From positions 1-15,313 of the forward strand of contig CAZPFL010000118.1 of the NCBI GenBank assembly GCA_964585785.1: DNA of 15,313 nt, given 5' to 3'. Positions 7,481 through 13,647 of this stretch are shown piece by piece. Made by a program: the position numbers and the translations under genes. This DNA comes from WHUA01 sp964585785 (GTDB lineage: Bacteria; Pseudomonadota; Alphaproteobacteria; UBA8366). The notes beneath the pieces are model-generated. The model did no database searches. It was given only the letters and a program-made list of their open reading frames with translations, and was not told the DNA's origin. The stretch's first letter is position 1. Every line of letters starts with the position of its first letter.

Positions 7481-9241
7481 ATGAAATCGATGTCGACGCT
7501 CAAGACGGAACAAGGGACGACGGCCCATCGGCCGGTCATCGCCGGCCGCGATCACGTAGCGGCGGCCGGCCACTACATGTCGGCGCAAGCCGCGCTCGCG
7601 GTACTCGAAGCCGGCGGCAACGCCATCGATGCCGGTGTCGCCGCCGGCATCGCCACCGGGGTCCTCGAAGGCATCCATGTCAGCGTCGCCGGCGTGGCGC
7701 CGATCCTGATCTACATCGCCGAGACCAAGCAGGTCACGACGATCAGCGGGCTCGGCACCTGGCCGCGCAAGGCCAGCGCCGCCTATTTCCTGGAAAAGCA
7801 CGGCGGCCGCATCCCGACCGGCATCGAGCGCACCGTCGTGCCGTCCGCGCCGGACGCCTGGATCACCGCGCTCGAGCGCTTCGGCACGATGAGCTTCGGC
7901 GAGGTCGCGGCGAGCGCCATCCGCATCGCGCGCGACGGATTCCCGGTCTATCCCTACATGCATCGCTTCATCGCCCGGAACCAGGCGAAGCTCGCGTCCT
8001 ATCCCTCGACCGCCGCGATCTATCTTCCGGGCGGCCAGGTGCCGAAGACCGGCGACGTGTTCGTGCAGTCGGACCTCGCGCGCACCCTGCAATACATGGC
8101 CGACGAGGAGAGGGCGGCCTCCGGGCGGGGCCGCGTCGCCGGCCTCGACGCCGCGCGGCAGGCCTTCTACAAGGGCGACATCGCGCGGCGCATTCTCGCG
8201 TTTCACGAGGCGCATGGCGGGCTTCTGACGGCGCGCGATCTCGCGGAATTCAGGGTCGGGGTCGAGCCCGCGCTGACAGGCCGCTTCGCCAACATGCAGG
8301 TCTACACCTGCGGTCCCTGGTGCCAGGGCCCGATGCTGCTGCAGGAGCTGGCGCTGCTCGATGCGGAGGAGCTGCGCGCGCTCGGGCACAATTCGCCGGG
8401 CTATGTCCATCAGCTCACCGAGGCGATCAAGCTGGCCGCCGCCGACCGCGAGGCCTATTACGGCGATCCGCGCTTCGTCGACGTGCCGATGGAGGCGCTG
8501 CTGTCGGAAGCCTATTCCCGGCAGCGCCGCGCCATGATCAATCCCGACCGCGCGATACCGGGAATGCCGCCCGCCGGCCGGCCAAGCGCGGCGGCCCAAC
8601 CGGTCGAGGAGGCGGGACTGGGCGCGCGCCGCACCGACGCCATGGAGCGGAGCCTGCTGGACACCTCCTATCTCTGCGCCGTGGACAAGTGGGGCAACGC
8701 CTTCTCGGCGACGCCGAGCGACGGCAACACCGAATCACCGATCATCCCCGGCACCGGCTTCGTCGCCTCCGGGCGCGGCTCGCAGTCACGCGCCGACCCG
8801 GCGCATCCGTCCTCGGTCGCGCCCGGCAAGCGGCCGCGCCTCACGCCCAACCCGGCGCTGGCGATCTTCGACGACGGCAGCGTCATGCCATTCGGGACGC
8901 CCGGCGGCGACGTGCAGACGCAGGCCATGCTGCAGTGCCTGCTGAACGTCGCGCTGTTCGACATGGACATGCAGTCCGCGATCGAGGCGCCGCGCTTCTC
9001 GAGCTACAGCTTCCCGTCCTCCTTCGCGCCGAACGATTACCAGCCGGGCCTGCTGCGGATCGAGAACCGCATCGACGCGGAGACGGGCGAGGTCCTCGCG
9101 CGGCAAGGCCATCGCGTCGAATGGTGGCCGGACTATACCTGGCAGGCGGGCTCGATCTGCATGATCCGTCACGACGCCGGAAGCGACGTCAAGTTCGGCG
9201 CCGCCGACCCCCGCCGCACCGCCTACGCCGTGGGCTGGTAA
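7481..9241 (+). CDS. Gamma-glutamyltransferase-like Ntn hydrolase, predicted cytoplasmic
   Basis: 586 residues from ATG 7481 (GAGGG five bases upstream; a second ATG at 7490 is possible). The family's N-terminal AA..Y.SAQAAL.VLEAGGNAIDA pattern is at 27-51. Autocleavage should occur before Thr395 in DTSYLCAVDKWGNAFSATP (394-412), aligning with TTHYSVVDKDGNAV of E. coli Ggt and giving large and small subunits. FGTPGGDVQ (471-479) holds the oxyanion Gly-Gly pair. The canonical RE.AP segment, whose Arg binds the glutamyl carboxylate, is replaced by GTWPRKASAA (92-101), so the acyl group may not be plain gamma-glutamyl. No signal peptide is present, unlike periplasmic Ggt. Position after an importer suggests it cleaves the imported compound. 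It could instead be an acylase of the same fold. Confidence 0.85.
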   Translation: MKSMSTLKTEQGTTAHRPVIAGRDHVAAAGHYMSAQAALAVLEAGGNAIDAGVAAGIATGVLEGIHVSVAGVAPILIYIAETKQVTTISGLGTWPRKASAAYFLEKHGGRIPTGIERTVVPSAPDAWITALERFGTMSFGEVAASAIRIARDGFPVYPYMHRFIARNQAKLASYPSTAAIYLPGGQVPKTGDVFVQSDLARTLQYMADEERAASGRGRVAGLDAARQAFYKGDIARRILAFHEAHGGLLTARDLAEFRVGVEPALTGRFANMQVYTCGPWCQGPMLLQELALLDAEELRALGHNSPGYVHQLTEAIKLAAADREAYYGDPRFVDVPMEALLSEAYSRQRRAMINPDRAIPGMPPAGRPSAAAQPVEEAGLGARRTDAMERSLLDTSYLCAVDKWGNAFSATPSDGNTESPIIPGTGFVASGRGSQSRADPAHPSSVAPGKRPRLTPNPALAIFDDGSVMPFGTPGGDVQTQAMLQCLLNVALFDMDMQSAIEAPRFSSYSFPSSFAPNDYQPGLLRIENRIDAETGEVLARQGHRVEWWPDYTWQAGSICMIRHDAGSDVKFGAADPRRTAYAVGW

Positions 9242-9540
9242 GACGCGTCCATCGGGCCGCGAAGGGACGGGACGGCAAGCCGGCGGGAAGGCGACATCGC
9301 GTGCGCCGTCGTCCGCGCAAACGAGCGATCCGTCGACGGCCGCCCGGCGGCGATCCGTCCGCCACGGTCATCGGCCGATGATATATGGCGGTGCTGGGCC
9401 TCCCGCTCTTCGGCGCAACCGCACTCGCGCCGCCGCAGCGCGCCCTCACCGTGGGTGGAGTCGCACGCTTCGTGGCGGGAAGACGCGGGAAAAACTAAGC
9501 GAGTCTTTCGGGCAACGGATCGCCGCACGCCGCCGTCACA
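9242..9540. other. Intergenic stretch without a supported gene
   Basis: About 300 GC-rich bases after the hydrolase stop. I see only short palindromes (GACGCGTC at 9242-9249, CCGTCGACGG at 9330-9339) and a 10-base direct repeat GCGATCCGTC at 9325-9334 and 9350-9359. No terminator with a T run and no frame with a ribosome site. Confidence 0.5.
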
Positions 9541-9574
9541 TGATTGTATTACAGACAGGATTTTCATTTATTTG

Positions 9575-9597
9575 TGTGTATACTTTGTTTATACACA
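9575..9597. promoter_or_regulatory. AT-rich promoter with 23-bp dyad operator
   Basis: TGTGTATA, seven bases, TATACACA forms a perfect dyad inside an AT-rich island (about 9541-9660) that contrasts with its surroundings. TATACT (9579-9584) matches the -10 consensus at 5 of 6 and lies in the dyad, so a dimeric repressor bound here would block it. No good -35 is present, suggesting weak or activator-dependent initiation. An alternative pair, TTTATA (9588-9593) and CATAAT (9612-9617) with 18 bases between, would start after the ribosome site of the short frame at 9632. Confidence 0.45.
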
Positions 9598-9631
9598 GAT
9601 CATAAGCGTGTCATAATTGGAGAAACAATTT

Positions 9632-9739
9632 ATGTTTGAAAATAATTTGAGATTTTCTCATTTGCGGCCATCCATCTCGGGAACTAGAAGGGCTACCTGG
9701 CGTTGCCGTGATTTCCAAACGGAACGGGGGGACCGATAG
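9632..9739 (+). CDS. Possible 35-aa leader peptide, coupled to next gene
   Basis: ATG 9632 follows GGAGA (9619-9623) at 8 bases, a good ribosome site. The frame encodes 35 residues, starting MFENNLRFSHLRPS, rich in Arg toward the end, and stops at TAG 9737-9739, two bases before the next ATG at 9742. This spacing would allow translational coupling. Base composition changes from AT-rich to GC-rich within it, which argues that part is simply leader DNA. No homology or attenuation pattern is recognised. Confidence 0.35.
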   Translation: MFENNLRFSHLRPSISGTRRATWRCRDFQTERGDR

Positions 9740-9741
9740 CC

Positions 9742-10200
9742 ATGACGACCATGATTATGAAGATGGCGCGGCTCAAGAAAGTCTGGTGCGAGCGGTATGA
9801 GCAGTGCGAGCAGAAACGGCGCGACTATCCGGACGCGGCGCACCACCTCGACGGCCATTCCGAGAGCCAGTGCGACGTTGAGTTCCATGTCGGCCGCGCC
9901 GTTTCGCTGTTCGAGGCGGAAAGCATCGACGACGCGGTGGTCCAGCTTTGCGAGCTGGCGAATGTCGTGGATGGCGTGGTGGCGGAATCCGAAAACTGCT
10001 CGGTCGAGGACGAACGCGCGATTCGGCGCCTGACCTACTCGATCTACAAGGCGCTCCTGCCGTACATGAAATCGAAAATCGAGGAAACCGGCTACGCGGA
10101 CTATTTCTATCCGAGCCGCGACCCCTGGCTGCTGCCGGACGCCTCGCTGGAGGCTTACAACGCACAGAGCCCGCGCGACCGGAAGTCAGCGCTAGCCTGA
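9742..10200 (+). CDS. Hypothetical soluble protein, 152 aa
   Basis: Not recognised. ATG 9742 is preceded by the G run GGGGGGA (about nine bases away), an acceptable ribosome site; ATGs at codons 4, 6 and 8 are alternatives. The sequence is mostly helical and charged, without signal peptide or membrane segment, and has five cysteines (16, 22, 44, 70, 86) and a His/Asp patch AAHHLDGHSESQCD (32-45). A central segment with alternating hydrophobics (about 62-84, DDAVVQLCELANVVDGVV) suggests a small helical bundle. Codon use fits the local high GC, supporting a real gene. It stands alone, behind the AT-rich promoter island and before a hairpin. Cys/His content could mean metal or redox sensing, but that is speculation. 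Confidence 0.65.
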   Translation: MTTMIMKMARLKKVWCERYEQCEQKRRDYPDAAHHLDGHSESQCDVEFHVGRAVSLFEAESIDDAVVQLCELANVVDGVVAESENCSVEDERAIRRLTYSIYKALLPYMKSKIEETGYADYFYPSRDPWLLPDASLEAYNAQSPRDRKSALA

Positions 10201-10225
10201 TCCAACCGTCCTGACGGTGGCCGCA

Positions 10226-10250
10226 AAGCCGGCGCGCCGCGCGCCGGCTT
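10226..10250 (+). terminator. Hairpin after the 152-aa gene, terminator-like
   Basis: AAGCCGGCGCG, loop CCG, CGCGCCGGCTT: an 11-bp perfect stem 25 bases after the stop codon. The T tract is reduced to two bases in the stem, so termination may be weak or act only by protecting the 3' end. Confidence 0.5.
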
Positions 10251-10434
10251 GTCGCGATCTCGAGGCATGCAGGCGGCGCTCCCGCCGCCGATCCGTTTTC
10301 CCGTCCTACATTGATACCGCCTGTTACCACGCATCGTCGCCTCGAGCGACAACGATGACGCCGCTGCCCGCGTCGGCGCCCGCCGCCGCGCCTTTCCCGG
10401 TGCGTCAAAATGACTGCCCCCTTTTTCGCCCATC

Positions 10435-10448
10435 CTGATCCAGATCAA
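10435..10448 (+). promoter_or_regulatory. FNR/FixK-type anaerobox with class II promoter geometry
   Basis: CTGATCCAGATCAA differs by one base from TTGATCCAGATCAA, a typical alphaproteobacterial anaerobox (TTGAT-N4-ATCAA). TATACG at 10471-10476 could be the -10 box; a start near 10483 would put the box centre at about -41.5, the class II position for activation by FNR/FixK proteins. The gene controlled would be the 74-aa frame at 10608, with a leader of about 125 bases. Confidence 0.6.
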
Positions 10449-10607
10449 GAGGGCGGTTTGTCCCGCTTTGTATACGTCCGCCTGCGTCGTGGGAAAAATG
10501 CCGAACCATTAAATGTTCCACAGCGCTTTGTATTTCCTGGCTGTTCCGGTCGGGACAAACGATTTGGCGTGTGCTCGCTCGTCACAGGGCGAGGGAAGGG
10601 GGTAATT

Positions 10608-10832
10608 ATGACCAACGACCATAACGGGACGAATCACGGCAGCTTCAACGGAGTCGGCAAGGACTTCGCCAAGCATTTGATCGAGATGTACGGCCATGGC
10701 GCCGAACAGCGCGCCATCATGCGCATCGCACAGATGGAAGAGATCGGCCACGCGCCGAGCGCGTCGCTCTGGCGCGAGATTCTATCTGCCGTTCGCGAGC
10801 TTCTGACGGAAGACCAGCCTCGATCCGCCTAG
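10608..10832 (+). CDS. Hypothetical small protein, 74 aa, behind an anaerobox
   Basis: Not recognised. ATG 10608 has a strong purine-rich site (GGGAAGGGGG ending about six bases upstream); the frame extends further upstream to 10410, but that extension overlaps the promoter and looks non-coding. The N-terminal 16 residues are Asn/Gly/His-rich; the rest is amphipathic helix, with KDFAKHLIEMYGHGAEQRAI (18-37) and SLWREILSAVRELL (53-66). No signal peptide, membrane segment or cysteine is present. It is alone in its unit. The anaerobox implies expression when oxygen is low. Proteins of this size and make-up may be small partners or regulators, but no function can be assigned. Confidence 0.65.
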   Translation: MTNDHNGTNHGSFNGVGKDFAKHLIEMYGHGAEQRAIMRIAQMEEIGHAPSASLWREILSAVRELLTEDQPRSA

Positions 10833-11029
10833 ATCCGGGGCGTTCCGCGAAGAACTTCATCCAGCAACCGGGCGCAGCGCGCGGGCGGCGGGCATGCGCC
10901 CGTTCCCGGCGGTCTTACGATCGGCCGAGGCTCGCGCGCGACACGGTCGAGACCGGCCTCGTTCCTGATCCGACGGCAGGTCCCCCGTCCATCCGACAAG
11001 CCACCCGACGCGCTGCCTCAAAACGCGAC

Positions 11030-11051
11030 CGCCCCGGCCGAGGCCGGGGCG
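11030..11051 (+). terminator. GC-rich hairpin, terminator-like
   Basis: CGCCCCGGCC, GA, GGCCGGGGCG: a perfect 10-bp stem. On the plus strand only TTGCG follows; on the minus strand a run of four T comes some six bases later. Direction and efficiency are uncertain. Confidence 0.4.
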
Positions 11052-11160
11052 TTGCGAATTGATCAATGTGGACTGTGCAACGGGTGGCAGGTATGGGGAG
11101 AGGGGATAAACGTCGCACAACCGCCGTGATCGAGACCCACTCTAGAAGAACGCCCCTTAC

Positions 11161-11176
11161 GTCGGGATTTCCCGAC
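11161..11176. promoter_or_regulatory. 16-bp dyad, possible operator
   Basis: GTCGGGA, TT, TCCCGAC forms a perfect dyad directly followed by CTTTAAAT. It resembles a dimeric regulator site, or a small hairpin. Nothing nearby on either strand is an obvious target. Confidence 0.3.
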
Positions 11177-11226
11177 CTTTAAATCGCCGTAAGGTTTGCG
11201 GGAGAGCGGCGGCCAGGGGCGTGTGC

Positions 11227-11272
11227 GCGAAAGAAAAGAGCGGGTCACGCGAGTCGGCCTGTTTTCTTTCGC
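11227..11272 (+). ncRNA. Orphan hairpin, possible structured RNA
   Basis: GCGAAAGAAAA (11227-11237) and TTTTCTTTCGC (11262-11272) are perfectly complementary 11-base arms around a 24-base GC-rich loop. The A/T-rich stem is unusual in this GC-rich stretch. It lies 236 bases before the 85-aa gene. It may be part of a small RNA or an untranslated leader; no RNA family is recognised. Confidence 0.3.
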
Positions 11273-11451
11273 CTTTCGTCCGACACGGCTCCCGCGTCCC
11301 TTGCGGCGCTTCGCTGCGTCACAATTTTTCGCGTTTCCCCGCCCGGCGCCAAACTGCCGAAAAACCCTTCTGCAACGGGGCGTTTACCGGATGCCGGGCA
11401 GCGCAAGCGCCTCCTTCCCGCGCCGGAAACGACGTCGCGCAGATTTTTTCC

Positions 11452-11481
11452 TTATCGATCCAAAGCTGTGGAAACTAAAAT
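11452..11481 (+). promoter_or_regulatory. Weak sigma-70-like promoter of the 85-aa gene
   Basis: TTATCG (-35, 3 of 6) and TAAAAT (-10, 5 of 6, 11476-11481) are separated by 18 bases in a locally AT-rich stretch. A start near 11488 gives a leader of about 20 bases with a strong ribosome site. Confidence 0.35.
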
Positions 11482-11507
11482 AAATACACTCTTGCGGGGG
11501 AGGGATC

Positions 11508-11765
11508 GTGGAGCATCGGATCATTCTTTGGATCGTCGGCGGCGCCGCTCTTTTCTATACATTCGGCTATTTTGCCAGCCAGAAGCTAATACAGGCGATC
11601 GACCGGAAGGAGGCGCCGGAGAGCACCGAACGCCACGACAGCCGCGCCAGCGTAAAGCGAGTCAGCAGAACGTTTTTGATCGCCGTATCGGCGGCAATTC
11701 TTGCCGGGATCGCGGTCGCCAGCTCCGTCGGATTTACCTACGGTTTCTCGTCGATCATCGAGTGA
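11508..11765 (+). CDS. Small two-helix membrane protein, 85 aa
   Basis: Not recognised. The GTG start at 11508 is favoured by the strong site GGGGGAGGGA ending two bases upstream. The protein has two clear membrane segments, about 5-25 (IILWIVGGAALFYTFGYFAS region) and about 56-80 (FLIAVSAAILAGIAVASSVG region), joined by a basic hydrophilic loop of about 30 residues (DRKEAPESTERHDSRASVKR). A hairpin topology with both ends on one side is likely, and by the positive-inside rule the loop is cytoplasmic. It stands alone between long non-coding stretches. Small proteins of this build often modulate larger membrane complexes, but no partner gene is adjacent. Confidence 0.7.
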   Translation: MEHRIILWIVGGAALFYTFGYFASQKLIQAIDRKEAPESTERHDSRASVKRVSRTFLIAVSAAILAGIAVASSVGFTYGFSSIIE

Positions 11766-11967
11766 AGGCGCACCATAGCCCCTCTGCGCCGGCAAGCCGC
11801 CACCGAAGGTCATGGCCAAGGGTTGCGGATGCCACGGGATACGCCGCAGCCATGCTGCGATGATCTAATAGCGGCGGCCAAAGATGAATGCGCGCATAGC
11901 TGACGCGCCGGTCGCAGACCGTCCGTCTGAAATCCATTCAAGTGTTACGCTGTTGCCGGTTTGGGAC

Positions 11968-12000
11968 CGATTTCAGGCCGCCTGAAATCGACTTTTTATT
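11968..12000 (+). terminator. Strong intrinsic terminator
   Basis: CGATTTCAGG, loop CCG, CCTGAAATCG (perfect 10-bp stem, 11968-11990), followed by AC and TTTTTATT. It points along the plus strand and lies just over 200 bases after the 85-aa gene, so it ends that transcript with a long 3' untranslated region or ends a separate small RNA. It also shields the minus-strand tRNA from plus-strand read-through. Confidence 0.88.
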
Positions 12001-12013
12001 ACGCTTTCCGAAC

Positions 12014-12089
12014 TGGTGAGCCCGACAGGATTCGAACCTGTGACCTACTGATTAAAAGTCAGTTGCTCTACCAACTGAGCTACGGGCCC
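12014..12089 (-). tRNA. tRNA-Lys (anticodon UUU), CCA encoded
   Basis: Reading the minus strand from 12089, the 7-bp acceptor stem GGGCCCG pairs with CGGGCTC (one G-U). The D arm has GCTCAGTTGGTAGAGC, the anticodon loop CTTTTAA within stem ACTGA/TCAGT gives TTT, and the T arm has CAGGTTCGAATCCTG. Discriminator A and an encoded CCA (12014-12016) complete a 76-base gene. It decodes AAA/AAG. No integrase or attachment-site duplicate is seen next to it. Confidence 0.97.
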
Positions 12090-12473
12090 GACCGTGCGTG
12101 CGCCCGCTAAGGGGTCGGGGCGCGGATCGGAGGCCAGGGGCCGCCCGGCAAGGGGCCCCGGCGCTGAGACGCGGTCGAGGCTGGGCCGCGGCGGGGAAGG
12201 GCGGAGGCGCCCGGCCCGGCTGCGGCGGAACATAGGGGCGGCATCCGCCCCGGTCAACCATGCTGTCCCGTCCGGCGCGCGCGTCCTTGGCGCCCCCTCG
12301 GCGTCCGGCCCGTGCGCCCGACCGCGGTGCGCGCCCAGCCCGAGCTCAGCCGCAGAATCCCGGCCCCTCAGGGCGTTATTCCTGCTGCGCCGGGCATCGC
12401 CTTCTCTATATGATGGTTTCGTGGCAGCGCTACCGGCGGCGTCCGGCCGCGCCGCCGGCGCGGAGAGGGACGC
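12090..12473. other. Divergent intergenic region: tRNA leader and lipase upstream region
   Basis: 384 GC-rich bases between the tRNA (minus) and the lipase gene (plus). It holds the tRNA promoter at 12229-12257. On the plus strand, TATGAT (12409-12414, 5 of 6 to -10) could serve the lipase gene, but no good -35 lies before it. No further gene is supported. Confidence 0.5.
12229..12257 (-). promoter_or_regulatory. Sigma-70 promoter of tRNA-Lys with palindromic spacer
   Basis: On the minus strand TTGACC (-35, 5 of 6) and TATGTT (-10, 4 of 6) are separated by exactly 17 bases. The start would be near 12222, leaving a leader of about 130 bases before the tRNA. The spacer itself is a dyad, GGGGCGG, three bases, CCGCCCC, which could be an operator or chance in GC-rich DNA. 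Confidence 0.6.
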
Positions 12474-13466
12474 ATGAACAGCTGGACGGGCGGCAAGGCG
12501 GACGGCAACGGGGACGGCAATTCTGGCGGCACCTGGGACTATGATTCGACCATCCTGGCGCTGCACGAGCCCGGCCTCGCCGACGACTGCTTTCGCCTCG
12601 CGCCGCGCTACGACCCGCCCGCGCTCTGCGCCGAGATGGCGCGCCTCGTCTACTGCGCCGACCTCGACCGGGTGACCACCGCGCTGCGCCGCGCCGGCTT
12701 CGGCAGCCCGTCCTGGTTCCGCGCCGCCGGCACCGACGCCTTTCTCGCCCACGACCGGGACCACGCCGTGCTCGCCTTCCGCGGCACCGAGGGACCGAAG
12801 CTGCAGCGCCTGATCGACCCGGCGCGCATGCAGCGCGTGTTCCAGCAGAGCGGCCTCGACTGGCAGGAGACGCTGCGCCGGCTGTTCGCCGGCAGCCTGC
12901 CCGACCTGCACGAGGCGATGGACCGCGTGCTGCTCGAATGCCAGGACCTGTTCACCGACCTCGACGCGCTGCCGCAGAGCTGGCCCGCCGGCGGCAAGGT
13001 GCATCGCGGCTTCGTGCATGCGCTCGACCGGGTATGGCGGCAGATCGAAAGCCAGCTCGATGGGCTCGACATGCCGGTGCTCTATACGGGGCATAGCCTG
13101 GGCGCCGCGCTGGCGACGCTGGCGGCGAGCCGCCGGCCGCCGGACACGCTCTACACCTTCGGCTCGCCCCGCGTCGGCGACGCGGCTTTCGGGGCGACGC
13201 TCACCCGAACCGTGGTCTACCGCTACGTCAACTGCTGCGACGTGGTCACGCGCCTGCCGCCCGCGGTCTATCAGCCGGCCGGCACCCTGCGCTACATCGA
13301 CTCCAACGGCCGGCTGAGCGACAGGGAGGAGGACGAGGCGGCGCGGCTGCGCGCGCGCAGCGCGCATTTCGAGAAGACGCTCGGCCAGTGGGACAAGGTT
13401 TGGATCCGCGACCTCGTCGACCACGCGCCGGTCAACTACGTCAAGGCGCTGCTCGCCGCGCAATAG
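12474..13466 (+). CDS. Class 3 lipase-like alpha/beta hydrolase
   Basis: 330 residues, with GGAGAGGGA shortly before ATG 12474. The alpha/beta hydrolase nucleophile elbow is GHSLG (206-210, Ser208). The oxyanion segment FRGTEG is at 102-107, the likely acid is Asp256 in DVVTRLPP, and the likely base is His317 near the C-terminus (DHAPVNYV). The order and spacing match the fungal-type class 3 lipase family (PF01764), including TFGSPRVGD (228-236). The N-terminus is a Gly/Asp/Asn-rich, disordered segment of about 20 residues; no signal peptide is seen, so the enzyme is predicted to be cytoplasmic unless exported by another route. A loop insertion (about 108-172) may form a lid. Substrate could be acylglycerol or another ester. 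Confidence 0.87.
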   Translation: MNSWTGGKADGNGDGNSGGTWDYDSTILALHEPGLADDCFRLAPRYDPPALCAEMARLVYCADLDRVTTALRRAGFGSPSWFRAAGTDAFLAHDRDHAVLAFRGTEGPKLQRLIDPARMQRVFQQSGLDWQETLRRLFAGSLPDLHEAMDRVLLECQDLFTDLDALPQSWPAGGKVHRGFVHALDRVWRQIESQLDGLDMPVLYTGHSLGAALATLAASRRPPDTLYTFGSPRVGDAAFGATLTRTVVYRYVNCCDVVTRLPPAVYQPAGTLRYIDSNGRLSDREEDEAARLRARSAHFEKTLGQWDKVWIRDLVDHAPVNYVKALLAAQ

Positions 13467-13550
13467 GCCGTGCGCCGTGGCGAGGCCTTGGGCCGGCGCA
13501 AATCATACCGCCGCGATCTCTCCGGGAAACAATTGAAACATTAACGGGAG

Positions 13551-13568
13551 CCGCCGGACATACGGCGG
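13551..13568. repeat. Small inverted repeat upstream of the hydroxylase gene
   Basis: CCGCCG, six bases, CGGCGG, 80 bases before ATG 13648. TTGAAA at 13533-13538 is a fair -35, but no good -10 follows at 16-18 bases; the dyad falls in that place. A regulated promoter is possible. Confidence 0.3.
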
Positions 13569-13647
13569 AAACGGCGCGTCCCTAGCCTCCGCCTGCATTC
13601 GATGAGCCGGCGCGCGTGTCCGGCATTATCGCAGAAGGAGACTTGTC

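Larger units (their letters stand above)
10201..10607. other. Intergenic region with hairpin and anaerobic-type promoter
   Basis: 407 bases between two small genes. It contains a strong GC hairpin at 10226-10250, the anaerobox at 10435-10448, and two 10-base repeats: CGCTTTGTAT at 10464-10473 and again exactly 60 bases on at 10524-10533, and GTTTGTCCCG at 10456-10465 inverted at 10551-10560. No additional gene is supported. Confidence 0.55.
10833..11507. other. Long intergenic region rich in inverted repeats
   Basis: 675 bases without a supported gene; frames here are arginine/proline-rich shadows with no ribosome site. Inverted repeats are at 10869-10902 (8-bp arms, long loop, perhaps ending the 74-aa gene's transcript), 11030-11051, 11058-11067 (ATTGATCAAT), 11161-11176 and 11227-11272. 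The many dyads could mark one or more small RNAs or operators. Confidence 0.5.

Noticed and set aside
9378..9605. 75-codon plus-strand frame across the GC-to-AT transition
   Set aside because: No ribosome site before 9378, Arg-rich start, and its end crosses the dyad operator.
10410..10607. Upstream extension of the 74-aa frame
   Set aside because: It would start inside the anaerobox and cover the promoter; ATG 10608 has the strong ribosome site.
11058..11067. ATTGATCAAT as a second FNR site
   Set aside because: The half sites TTGAT and ATCAA overlap instead of being separated by four bases, so it does not fit an anaerobox.
11196..11483. 95-codon Arg/Phe-rich frame before the 85-aa gene
   Set aside because: Needs a TTG start without ribosome site, covers the hairpin and promoter; composition unlike a protein.
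9242..12013. CRISPR array or transposable element in the gene-poor region
   Set aside because: No regularly spaced direct repeats, no transposase frame, no terminal inverted repeats with target duplication.
12014..12089. tRNA-Lys as an integration site for a mobile element
   Set aside because: No integrase, no repeat of the tRNA 3' end elsewhere in the window, and the flanking genes look chromosomal.
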